Source: Omphiscola glabra
Taxonomy: Eukaryota > Mollusca > Gastropoda > Lymnaeidae
Direction of reading: 5' to 3'
DNA length: 64,000 nt
Assembly: GCA_964017045.1 (NCBI GenBank)
Contig: OZ024808.1
Span: forward strand, 14,004,284-14,068,283
The notes under the pieces are model-generated. The model worked only from the letters and a program-made list of their open reading frames with translations. It ran no database searches and was not told the origin of the DNA. The position numbers and the translations under genes are program-made. Positions 19,942 to 31,900 of this stretch are shown here, one piece after another (the stretch's first letter is position 1; each line of letters begins with the position of its first letter).

Positions 19942-20110
19942 CAGTGGCGTAGCGAGGGGAGGGCAAGAGGGGCATCATGCCCCGGGCGCTGATCACAAAG
20001 GGGCGCCAACTGGTATATTTTACATATAATATTGTATGGTTTTCAAATAGGGTGGGGGGCGCTAAAAAGGTATTGTGCCCCGGGCGCGAGTTAAGCTCGC
20101 TACGCCACTG
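19942..20110. mobile_element. hAT-type miniature element
   Basis: Ends CAGTGGCGTAGCGAG and CTCGCTACGCCACTG, with flanking 8-mers CATGGAAA and CGTGGAAA (one mismatch). Interior as in the 17471 copy, same orientation, without the duplicated block. Confidence 0.92.
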
Positions 20111-22490
20111 CGTGGAAATGCCGAGTATTAGCACACCCGGATAATACATGGACCCGGCCAAATAACGGAATTGGTTCCGGGTGTTTAACATAAATTACAT
20201 AATTATTGTACTTGTACATTTTACCAGAATTAAATAAATATTAATAGAGAAGTGATTGGTGAGACACCAACTTTTAGACTAAGGGGAACTTGAAAGTTAT
20301 GAAAATAAATATGTAGCCATACTTATTGCTAATTGTGTGTGATTATTTATTTTAGGAAGCTACATTAATTAAAATGAATTTTCTATTCTCGGCGCCCTTA
20401 CCAAATTAATGTATGCATCAACAGCGGCCATTAAAAAAAAAATAATCATCAAAAATGAGCTATCGGCTATCGCACAGAGCCGTTGTTAGAATTTCATACC
20501 TGGACGTAGCAAGGGTTCAGGGACTAAAAATATTTGGAAGCTCTGTATAGATTATTAAAACAAAAATACACTGCCAATCAGAGGCACATTGAGAGTCTGG
20601 CAAGACACAGTACGCGCACTGTACGCCACTTGAAAGAGGTGTTAACAGTGTTAAGTGTTAAATCGGTGAGCTTGCTTACCTGCGACAAATAAGCTAAAAG
20701 GGTGCACAATAATCTGCGTACGTTGGTGTCTTTGTCAAGGCCTACTATGTGCATATAAGGTATATTTTTAGTTTACGAATTTCTCTAGCTTGATAGTGAT
20801 AGGCGCACAATTTTAGTTCTTGACTGTCTTTTGGACTCTATAACTCTAAATTGAACTGCTCGGCCTTTGCCTCCAACTCCTATCATGTCCTATGTCTATG
20901 TCCAGGACCGTGTTGAGGAAAAGCTGTCATTTGCAAATTTTTTTTCAAAAATAGTTAAAACGATTTCTATATATCGCTTATTTCAAACAAAAATTCACTT
21001 CTTTTCAATCAAACTTTTCCAAAATCTGTTTTTTTCTTAATTTATTATCTTCCTCCTCTGATCTTGGCTATTAGCCTGACCCCATTTCTAGAGATCGTTT
21101 CCCGTGCTTTTTTAAACTGCCATAACCGTTTCATCTTTTAATAGCTTGTTTGAAGGTTTACAATTAAATAACACTCTTGACAGCCTTGCCTGTAAGTATG
21201 CTGTTATTTTTAAAGCTGAGTTCTTAGTTTAACTTTAAGGATGCATATCTTGCAAGCCGCAGGCGCACAGTGCGGCTCAGACATGTTTTGTATTTGGTGA
21301 TTCATTTGCACCTTGAATTTGCACTAAAGCACTATTTGCAGCCTGCCAAAAATTCATAATAATAGTTTTTTAGTAGTAGATAGTCACTCTGAATAGCTAA
21401 TGAAACTTAATGAAAGACCGAAAGTCCAACTAATACTTTGAAATCACAGGGGTAGTCAGGCTAAGTTGGTGAAAAGAAGTATGGGTTCTTAACTTAACCC
21501 TCTTAAAGTACTTAAACTTAAGAAGTTAAGATGGAGCGTTTTTGGAGATTCGTTCTGACACTGACAGAGCCAGTTTATTATTAATTAATTTAGGGTTACC
21601 AGGTTACCAGACATCCGTATTTAGTATGGAAAGTTTGTATTTTCGACCCCCTTGTCCATGGTCCATACTAAATTTTGCGTCCGTATTTGTCAGTACTTTC
21701 CTCTTGTCGTCTGGCTTGTTCGTACTTTTGGCAGCGACGACTTGCTTGTCTTATTTCCATTTGACTTATTTCTCCACAAAGGCAAGAGCAGTGAATAGTT
21801 TCAGCTCATCTGAAAGTCCAAAAATAACGTATTTATTTCTCCAATGCTGTAAAAATATCATGCAACGTCAATGTTGTGTGGGAATTATCATCATAATGTT
21901 GCCATTTCTTTTCACAAATGAACTTGCTAGATATCACTGCAATAGTACTCAGTAGTAGCAGTATTACAGTAATACTTTGTTCACCATATCTTTATTGTGC
22001 TAGTTCAGTGGTTCCTATAATGTTTCAATTCCCGACGCTTATGGCTAATTTAGGTAGTCACCATTCTTTTGCTGTCGCCTCAGATACTACTTTTCAGTTA
22101 AGTGCTTTTTTAATTTTATTCTGTTTTTACTGTTGTTTGTTCGCTGAGGAGGAAATGCTGAACCTGTGGCGAAGCCGGAAAATAGTGTCACTTAATATAT
22201 AGAGAAATTGCCCCCAGGGCGGATCATTAAAAAAATATGCTTTTTGGGCCCCCTAGTCTTTCTGAAGTATATGGGATTTTATATTTTTACTTCACTATTA
22301 AGATCCTATCTAAAGAAGATTTTGGCGCCCGCTGTGACTGCCCTCTTTGCCTTATTTTCATGGCTCTGCCCGAGGGCAACATGGCACCTAGAGCGACGCA
22401 TATTATCTTTGTTGCCATGACCAGTGTCACAATAATATTGTTAATATTAAACAAAACCTTTTTCCAATAATTGATGTTTCTCCTTTCAGC
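20111..22490. other. Gene-poor region with possible decayed elements
   Basis: No gene is supported. GGGTTACCAGGTTACCAGAC at about 21593 followed by TCCGTATTTAGTATGG, with CTTGTCGTCTGG about 100 bp on, looks like a decayed miniature element whose right end is lost. Open frames at 21542-22470 show no recognisable domain. Confidence 0.4.
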
Positions 22491-24190
22491 AAGTTAATAA
22501 TAGAGCATCATGTTGGTCTGATCAATTCCACCCATTTGTTTATTGTTTGTAGTCCAAAACAGTAACAGGTTATTTTGAAGTTTGTCAGTGTTTCGCCTTG
22601 CATGTATGTCTTCATCTACTTAGGTTGCATTTTGACTTTAAAAGGTTTTGGGAGTTCTTTTCCGCTGTAGCGGATAGTTCTGGTTAGATGTGACGATGCT
22701 CTCCCAACTTGTTCACAAGTGGCTTACTTGTGAAACAATTGTCCACAAACAGATGGTATCCCCTTCTCAAATATGAGCCCAAATAATTAATCTCATTTAG
22801 ACTTTGGGAACAAGCCCATGATCATTGTCTGCTTGGCCAGTGATATTATCCCTCTTTCCCTTGTAGACGAAAAATTCAAGTAGATGGGCCGAAAAGGAAT
22901 CACAAACCATATTAGTTTTACTACCCATTTATGATGGTGCTTGTTTGGAACATAATGGTTCATCTAGGTCTGGATTTTTGTCCCTATTAGTGAATTAGGC
23001 TTTCATCTACACATATCTCTGTATGCGGTTTATAATGTTGTTGAAATATAATACATGATTATGATGTTCAACTAAAGGATTTTACCAATCACAAGGGTCT
23101 CAGCCATCTTTCTCAGGCACAGGTCTAATCCAACATGAGCTGTCAACCATGTGAAAAACTTTCAAGATTAATTCAAACCCATCTCTGTCCATGACATCTG
23201 GGGAGAGAAAACTACAAAGGTCCTTGCTAGGAATACTAAAAGAGATGTATAGATGATTGCATAGGGATTAACAACTTGGATACAACAAAACTAGGTTTTG
23301 ACTTTATTGGAGATTTTCATCCATCATTCAAATTTACTTTAACAATCCTTACCAGTACTGTCAATTTTTTGGACATCAAAATTAACCTTGACAAGAAAAT
23401 AACTTCCTATACTGAGTCATGTAAAAAAAATTCCATCCCTTTTTCTCAATTGCTCAGACTAAAAAGACTTGGCAGCAATGATGAGGATTTTTGGAAAAGG
23501 ACAAAGGAAATATGGGATTTTTTCCTTAGTCTATTATTATTTTCTTTCATTTTTAGGCAGGTTAATATATTATGTAAATTTAATTTATACGTATATGAAT
23601 GGTTTTTTGTATTGATAAAGACATTTGTATTACCATTATTAAAGCTTAACCTGTATTGCTTTATTTTCAAAAATTGTTTTTGTCTCATTAATCTAATTTA
23701 AAATGTACTCTGTGAGCTTGTTTTACTCCAGTAGAACTTGACTGAGGGTTTACGAGTCAAGCCCATCTTCAAAATCAGGGCAGTAAATGCTTTTATTTCA
23801 CTCACTGTAACAGGCATCAATTTTTGACTGACAGCCCTTCTCTTGAGCTGAGTGTAACTGAGAAAATTGTCACCATACTTATTGGTCTCTTTCACAAACA
23901 TTTGAATGATTTAGAGTAACAAAAATTATATAAAGTTCCTAACTGAGTTGCTTATACCTTGTGGATTGTATAGAGGTCCTATACTTTCTAAAAAGTCATA
24001 TAGGTCATTTCTATCTAGTTGAGGACCCCTAACCCTAAACCAAGGATTCACAACATAATCAACATCATTATTTTGACTATCTTCATTACTTTCCTGGTTG
24101 TTTTCATCAGTGTCACTGCAAGGCAGGGAGAAATCAGTATCACTAAGGATATTTTCATCAGTGTCACTGTCAGTCAGACATAGTGGAATT
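22490..24190 (-). pseudogene. piggyBac transposase, dead and interrupted
   Basis: Read right to left, pieces in several frames follow the order of a piggyBac (DDE_Tnp_1_7) transposase. First comes an acidic SDTDEN N-terminus (about 24180-24030). Then ETNKYGDN, PVTVSEIKAFTALILKMGLT and KPSVKFYWS (23880-23720). After an interruption come MDRDGFELILKVFHMVD (about 23205-23150), VDESLI (about 22995, first catalytic Asp region), GYHLFVDNCFTSKPLVNKL (about 22760-22700, second Asp) and NKQMGGIDQTN (about 22545-22510, third Asp). It has numerous stops and frameshifts. A plus-strand Penelope-like fragment lies between YWSKTSSQSTF and the MDRDGFE block. Confidence 0.85.
23276..23540 (+). pseudogene. Penelope-like reverse transcriptase fragment nested in piggyBac
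   Basis: The frame starting at about 23276 contains HPSFKFTLTILTSTVNFLDI, then SCKKNSIPFSQLLRLKRLGS and NDEDFWKRTKEIWDFF. FT..I....NFLDI....L and SIPFSQ.LRL.RL are signatures of Penelope-type reverse transcriptases. The segment with YRKPT that should lie between them is deleted. Downstream the frame becomes hydrophobic, T-rich non-coding sequence. It sits inside the piggyBac relic in the opposite orientation. Confidence 0.65.
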
Positions 24191-24414
24191 TTATGATATT
24201 ACTTAAAATACATACAAAAAAATTATGTACCAGTACACAAAAGAAGCTAGCAAACAATCAATGGAGACTGCCATTAAAATGCCAGGATGCGCAAGAAATA
24301 ATTATAATACGCAATCTGATTACCTGGTACGAAGACCAGCCAGCACCCTGGGGTGTGGGAATCAGGGGTGGGACCCAGAAAATCAGGTTTATTTTTATTA
24401 GGAAATAAGTGAAA

Positions 24415-24500
24415 CAATACAAGACATGAGAAAACCGGGAAAAAAAGGATGCAACAAAACAAAGGACATGTCGGCAAGAAGCATTCTTCAGGGAAGAAAC
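24415..24500 (-). mobile_element. Penelope-like terminal repeat scrap (copy 3)
   Basis: On the minus strand, CTGAAGAATGCTTCTTGCCG, then TTTTGTTGCATCC and an A/T-rich tail, matches 33815-33895 in the same order. CTGAAGA-hairpin-GCCGACA has the same layout as the 8.5-kb and 44.5-kb copies. Confidence 0.4.
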
Positions 24501-24509
24501 AAAGGGCAA

Positions 24510-25686
24510 CACTAATATTCAAATAAAAACTTAACTGCGTCTATTTGAAAAACATACTAAATCCATAAAACTGAAAGTGAACTTTAATACATATTTAATT
24601 AAGATCTATGAAACTGTCAGAAAATACTATTAATTTTAAGAGAATGTATTTGTCTTAATTAATCTTTAAATTTTTTAAAACTTGTTAGTATTAGGCCTAC
24701 CGCTAATCCAAGTCTTCAGGCACTGAAAGAAAGAATGAACCAGTTCTGAGGCCATGATTGACAGACTGACCTGAAAGCAAAAAAATTCTGCAGGTGTCCG
24801 TAATTATAAAGGCAATAGAAACAATATCTGAACTATTAGATGGACAATTGATTGACAATATCAATTGTCCTAATAAATCATTTTATTGCTTCAACAATTA
24901 TAGCTACAAATATGCCCATGCCATTCTTCAACATCGGTTATTTAAAACAATTATATTAAAAAGATCAGTTTTTCTCTCTTTCCATGTGTTTGTTTGTATT
25001 CTGCAATAGTCAATGATTGTTGGCATGTTTGTACATATAGGTTTTTTTTATTTGTTGCTCTGTAGGTCTATTGCAATAAGTTTGACTTTCATTTTTTCTT
25101 CTGTTTTTTTAATATGATAAATTAAGATATAACAAAGCACCACTAGAAATACATTTTATTCTTAAATCAAAATATAAATATTATTGTTTAAAAATGTCGA
25201 TGAAAAACTTAGAATATTGCTATTCTTAAAAGTTAAATTTGGTCTTCAGTAGATAGCACAAAATATCGCTATTCTAAGTTTTTCATTGACAGTGCTGCTT
25301 ATTTATCCTAAGCCTCTTATTTCCTCTTTAAGCTGTAGTATATCTTTTGACTTAACTGACATCGTATTAAATTTTTTTTTAAAAATTCCATACACTGTGC
25401 CCCAGATCTATATAACCCGGTTCTAAAACCTGTTAGAAAGTAAAAGTGATAACACTTTTTTTGATATTTTGGAAATAAAATAATAATAATAATAAGCCAA
25501 TCTGTTAGAAAAAATACTAGCCTCAAAATGAAAATAGAAAAGCTGAGTGGTGAAATATTATATATATTACATTTACTTTTTTTTTCTATTCTTTATTTTA
25601 TTATTTATCAGGCACAATAAATGCTTAACTGTTTTTAAGCATTACTTGAAATAATTTATTTCAATTTTTTTCAAAATGTCTTTTAG
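24510..25686. other. 5' flank of TDRD5
   Basis: A+T-rich, with no gene. The coding start at 25734 is preceded by an acceptor-like TTTTTTCAAAATGTCTTTTAG ending at 25686, so a non-coding first exon should lie in or left of this stretch. Its position cannot be fixed. An inverted pair around 25196-25290 (TCGATGAAAAACTTAGAATA and TATTCTAAGTTTTTCATTGA) could form a strong hairpin. Confidence 0.45.
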
Positions 25687-25733
25687 ACTATCACCCCAGG
25701 AGCTTTCTGGTTCTGGTCTCTCAACCAAACAGT

Positions 25734-25928
25734 ATGACGGACAGGGCCAAGCGAAAGGCAGATGCGAAAATACATATCAGGTCTCTTCTTCAATCAGCAC
25801 CCTTAGGATTGACTTTAGCAGAACTCAGGAGAGACTATGTTGATTTTATAGGCACTCGTCTACCAAGCAGAGACTTAGGATACAATAATGATGAAGAATT
25901 CCTATATGATATTCCAGACACAGTGCAG
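25734..25928 (+). CDS. TDRD5: TDRD5 exon 1 (LOTUS 1)
   Basis: ATG at 25734 follows an acceptor ending at 25686, so this is the first coding exon but not the first exon. It encodes the basic start MTDRAKRKADAK and LOTUS 1 through LGYNNDEEFLYDIPDTVQ. Donor GTAATG, phase 0. Confidence 0.93.
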
Positions 25929-28900
25929 GTAATGTTAAATATATTTTTTTGTTTTTTTGCAATGATGATATCACGTAAAAGATGTACAAAAAAAATTTCC
26001 ATGTAATAAAAAATATGTGACATAAAGTATTAATGATCACCAACAAACCAAAAATGTTTCTTCTTCTTTTTTTTTTCGGTTCTTTAAACCAAAAAAGTGA
26101 TATACATTGTGACAGAGTTCTAATGGACAAACTGTTTTTATCTCAATCTTGTTACAGGCTTGAGCCATGTCTATATGAGCTTTGTTTTTTTTTTTTCTTA
26201 AATCTTATAATTTTCTTCTCAGATATCAAGCAATGGGAATATTATGGTTCTGACTGCTGTAACAAATGCTGCCACAGAAAAAATACATCGACTGGTTTCC
26301 AGACAGAAGGTTGACACCAAAAAAAAATGGGGGGTGCTGGGAAGGCAAAGGTCAAAATTTCAGGCACCGAGGGGCGGTGGCCAAAGAAGAAAGTGGGACA
26401 CCTTTGGCGGCAACGTGAGGGGAGACGCTGTTGATCTAAGCAGGCCACTAATGTTTGACGTAAGGCAAGCCAAGCACAGGATTCTTCCGTCAGTTCCGTC
26501 CTATATACGCTCAAAAATATATGAACTTGTGAAGGATGAACCAGGTGGCCTGCCACTGACACACTTTGGGATTATATTTCGAAAGCATTTTGGTGTTCCC
26601 TTTGACCCAGTGGCAATGGGATTTTCAACAGACTATGACCTCCTGGCCAGTTTAGGAGACATTGTGACCTTAAAAAAGTTTGGAGAAGAAATAAGGGTGG
26701 TAGAAGCTGGACTGGGGCTGTTTAGCCACAATCGACAACAAATGCATGTACATAATGAGGATGCTCAACATGCGAGGTACAATGGTCCAGTTGATAAAAG
26801 TAAGGCCCAAGAAAAGCCACCCTCGAACGATCTCCTGGAAAAATCTGGTTTGTTTTGTTTATACATTATAGGCAGTATTCCATTAAAAGAGAAATTTTAA
26901 AGATTTTTAAAAACAAAATCCTGCTTTTGTTATCATCACATTATTTTTCTTTTAAAAGTAACTTGTCCTAATTATTACTATTTTGAACTGTTACTTTATT
27001 AATGCTAAGCAATGTTTTCTTCTTTATCTTCTAAATTGACCGTCATATTAAATTAGTTCTATTGTTTCATTTAGCGAAAGAAACAAAAAGTCAATGCACT
27101 GAAGAAATAAGGAAATCCAAAAGCAAGAAATCTGTGACAGATGAAGACGATCAACCATCTAAACTCATAGAAATGGAACTCCATTGCAACATTCCAGAAT
27201 TTGTTCAAGAAAATATTAAACAAGTAGGTCTTGTCAGAAAAAGAAAATTAACATTTTATAGATTCCTTTCTTTCCCCCAATAGTGTAATAAGATAAAGAT
27301 ATGAACTCAAGGCTGTGGTCTGTGTAACAACTAACTTTATTCTCAAGGCTGTGGTCTGTGTAACAACTAACTTTATTCTCAAGGCTGTGGTCTGTGTAAT
27401 AACTAACTTTATTCTCAAGGCTGTGATTCTGTGTAACAACTAACTTTATTCTCAAGGCTGTGGTCTGTGTCACAACTAACTTTATTCTCAAGGCTGTGGT
27501 CTGTGTCACAACTAACTTTATTCTCAAGGCTGTGGTCTGTGTCACAACTAACTTTATTCTCAATTCTACATTCTTTTTATACCCCTCATCACATGACAAT
27601 CCACTCCAGTTCTCCAACCAATATTCACACATTTAAGTTAAACATTCATGAAAACAACTCACCACATCTGGTCAGGCAACATGACAACAAAGGACAATCA
27701 TGTCACCAAGGTAAGTTAAGGTCATACACACAATACCAGACCTGTTTACTCTTACGATTTAGGCGTACAATGTACGATTTTGAGATGTCTTTTACGATTG
27801 TACGCCAAAACCCGCCAGAAGTACGATTTTAAGAGACCGGGTTGAAAATATATACATAATATTCCAGTAGTATTTTTCTGATTAAAAAATAATAATAATG
27901 TAATTGAAAAAGTAAATTTTCAGTTGTTAGTTTTAATTTGCCGTCTACATCAAGCATTGTGCATGCAACTGAAAAGGGAGGGGGGGGGTAGAAAGTGTGA
28001 CTCTTTTCATGCGTATGTACTGTGTAGATGGCCCTTCCTTGTGTTTGTTTTCTTTGGTGCTGTATGGCATAATTTTGTGACATAATTATTTCTTACGGCT
28101 GACCATTCACCTAAAAATCAATTGATATCTATACCAGATACACATGTGCAAAAACAAAGTGACCGCAGATTGCAGTTAACGCCAGTCACTTACTTTTTAC
28201 CATTCAGTTACCTTTTTTGAAGCGAGCCTAGCTCGATTCCACTGGACATGTGATGAGAGTAGTTATTGTATTGGTTATGTACATGTATGTTTATTTATTT
28301 ACTATTACGATACTGTATTGTACGATATTGAGCCGATATTGTACGATTTTAGGAATTTGAGGGTAAACAGGTCTGCTATACTGGTCAAACAGTTACGCAT
28401 ACTTTCACAGCTTTAGTTTTGGATAATATTTTAAGATGCAAAAAAAAAAAAAAGACACGGTGCTGTAGTAACTTGTAAATTTGAACATAATTTGATACTT
28501 TTAACTTGCCTCATGAATTTTATGGATTTCTTTTCAAAACAGATCATGGCTAAAAGACCAAAGGGAATTTGTGCAAGCCGTTTACCCTTTGAATACAAGG
28601 TACTTTTTAAATAATGAATTTTATATTTAAAACGAGTATTGATGATGAATCAAGTAAACAAATTTTAGACACTGGCACATATATCATTTTTCAAAAAAAT
28701 TATTTAAGAAGATAAATTATTAATCAGTGTTAATGTTTGCACTTTTCTATTGTTTTTTAGTTTACCAACAGTTCTCATATTTTATCATCTTGATCTCAAT
28801 TGATTATTAAAAACTAGCATTTAGTGTTATAAAATATACTAATTCCATTTTAATTTTTTTTTTATAGTTTAAGTTTATATTTCTTCAGTGGTAGTTATAT

Positions 28901-31900
28901 CTATTATTTTAACATGATATGTTGATGAGGCTTCACAGAGGGCAATCAAATGGCTTCATTTACACTTTGGAGTAACCCTTTTTGAATGAACACAACGCTG
29001 CACTTGTGTTAAATAAAACAACAAATGTCACATATTGACCTCAATATCTGTTTGTTATTCCCTTGGTTTTGTACTCATTAATAAATCAACAGGGGCACTA
29101 CAGCCCATACAGGGCTCTTCTCCTCAACATAGTCAATCCATCTCATTCATGATCAACCAATGTGATCTCTGGTTGTGTGTTGCCATAACTTGGCAAATAT
29201 TTTAAAAGTGTTGTTTCACTAAAAAAGGTTGTGGATCACTGCGTTGGGGTTATATTATTAAGCTGTTAGGGTTTTGAATCCTTCAACTTTTATGCCTGTG
29301 GGATCGCTACTGGTTCTATACATTTCAATTCTCCCCATTGGGTGGAAAATATTATAGAAAATGAGAAGATAACTCTTTTTTTTATTAACACCCTGACTTG
29401 GACCCACCGGGTATTGTCACAAAATGCCCAGACTAGGTGTAAAAAAACTCCATGGCTCAGCCGTAGCTTATTATTTTACGTATGCTATACCCAATCGTTC
29501 CCAAACTTTTTAAAATTCTTGGCGCCATTGCTGAATCCTGGCTTTTCTCAAGGTGCATTATATCAAATTCTAACAAGTTCACAGAACAATAGAAAGTAAT
29601 TCTTTTTATGACATGGTTTGGTAAGGGTAAATAAAACATGTATTCAAGATCACATAGTAAATGGTAATGAAACAAAGTCAATTTATTGTAATTAGTAAGG
29701 GGGACTAGTCTTTTGATCTATTCACATTTTCTAAAATCTTGGAATTAAACAGGACATAACCTAATCCCTATCCAAACACATTGAATATTGTGTGCGGGAT
29801 GTGAGGTCCAATCACACTGAATTGAAAAAATTAAGCTTGCCACATCGCGCACACTGTCAACTTCAGACATTTATAGTAATTGTTTTTCAGACACAAAAAC
29901 CAGCCAACCTTTTGTCGAATATCATGTGCGAAGTGCTGCTGGATGTACCAACAGAAGATGACTTCCTCATTATAAAATTAACTTTTATTGCCAGGAAACT
30001 TTTCACAGTGAGTTCCCATCTAAGACCTATGGTTACAGCAGTGTCATGGAGTTTGTGTCAGATCTTCCTCATATCATTAAATTTGAAAGGCCCCATCCAC
30101 AAGGAGATTGGCAACTTTATGCTGTGAATGGAATTCAGCCTCAAATTGGTAAGTAGAAAAGGCTTTATAGTGGTAAGGGTGACTTTTTAAATGCTGAAAT
30201 AAGGTTCAATCATTTAGAAATTGACTTATGCGTGTAAAGTATAAAATGTTATGTCTCTCCAACTTTGGAAAAGTATACTTGACTTTTGTGAGGAAGATTT
30301 TTAATTTATTTTACAAATAATTTATCTTCAGAAGAGAAAGCATCAAAATGTCAACGTAATCAAGAAATCTCAATGGGCAAAACCCATCGTGTTCAAGAAA
30401 GCTCGTATGTTCAAGAAAGATCGTATGTTCAAGAAAGCTCATATGTTCAAGAAAACTCGTGTAGCAAGCCTCATCATGTAGATGTTGAGAAGAATATGAA
30501 GGAGGCTATTGCTCAAGTCCTTTGTATGCATCCAGATGGCATCCCTTTAAATAAATTCCAGGAAACCTTTGAGGTGATGAAATATTATTTCTTTATTAAT
30601 TTTTTGTTTTTAAATAGTCATTTACTTTTTCAAGAGTTATGTTACAGTTTAGAAAATATTGCACCTATTTAGGTAGTCCCAGTCTCCTACATGTTGTTCT
30701 CAGAGTAACATTAGTCTTGAGAATAACATCAGTGGTAAAAAGAACAAGAATTATACAGACCAGTGAAATATTTTTAAAAATATAAAATGTAGCCGTCTTC
30801 TTTAGCAAGACAAGAATTTTTTTTTATATATATAATGTTATATATTACCGGCAAAGTGTGAATGTCAGGCTTTTTATAGCTTATCCAATCATCCTAATGC
30901 TTATGGATATTCTGCTAAGTGGGGAAAAACGCATACTGGAATGGACATAATTTCCTGTTTTTACACTTTGTCTGAGTGAGATTTTGAAATGCTTATAATA
31001 CCCAGAATAGCTTTATTAGAAAACTGAGATCTGACGTAAAGCTGTTTAAAAATAACCCTTTTACCCAAGCAGTAGACATAATCCTCAAAATCACTGATGA
31101 TAACTGAAATGTTACAATGGCCACCATTTTTTTAAATCATTCACCAACGAAGGATTTCCACTCTTCTTGTACCCACACCATCTACGATCTTGTTCCATTT
31201 TTCTGTGACCTATCACTGTTGATTATATCTAGATATGAGCTTAGTTATCTTTTTAAAAAATATATGTCACAACTGTTTTTTTTTTGTGTGGGGCGACAAT
31301 TCATATTTAAATATACGCTGTTCTCAGTATTGAAGTCGTGAAATAAAAATTACCAAGGCGACTTACAAGTGTTATGAACATAGTATTGTAACTAGTTGTA
31401 TGTACACTACTGAGTGAGTGTTAATGGGATGTTCATATGACCGTATATTACTGTGTATAATGCGAGAAATTTATGGTGAAACTGCTACTTAAAATAGGTG
31501 TTTGCATTGTATGCACCTTTTTAAAGCAATTTTTCTTGAATCCATACATACTAATGCATAGCTAATGAAATCTTCTTGAGCCTTTGCATTTGGCATAAGA
31601 GCATGCATAGTATCTGCGCATAAAGAAAGTGATGTAAGGAGCGCCTTTTGGTTCAATATTAGCATTGTTGTATTGGTATGACCACAGTTCATTTAAAATA
31701 TTATGAAGGATAATGTATGAGGGACTGCGTTCAAGCCATGTAAAGTAAATAAACAGTGGAACAAGATATGTTTAGGCCTGAAAATTAAAGATGAGACAAT
31801 GAAGTGGACACTCTGGCTAGATGCTATCTTCCGCAGACAGTACAATAATGAACAGCAGATAACGGAGATGAACACATGGGAATCAGAAGTATCCATCACA

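Noticed and set aside
23276..23701. 141-codon frame as an intact gene
   Set aside because: It is a deleted Penelope-like reverse transcriptase followed by T-rich non-coding sequence.
29792..29994. Upstream half of a 111-codon frame as TDRD5 coding
   Set aside because: It does not match LOTUS 3 and is out of frame with the conserved part; the acceptor at 29993-29994 resolves it.
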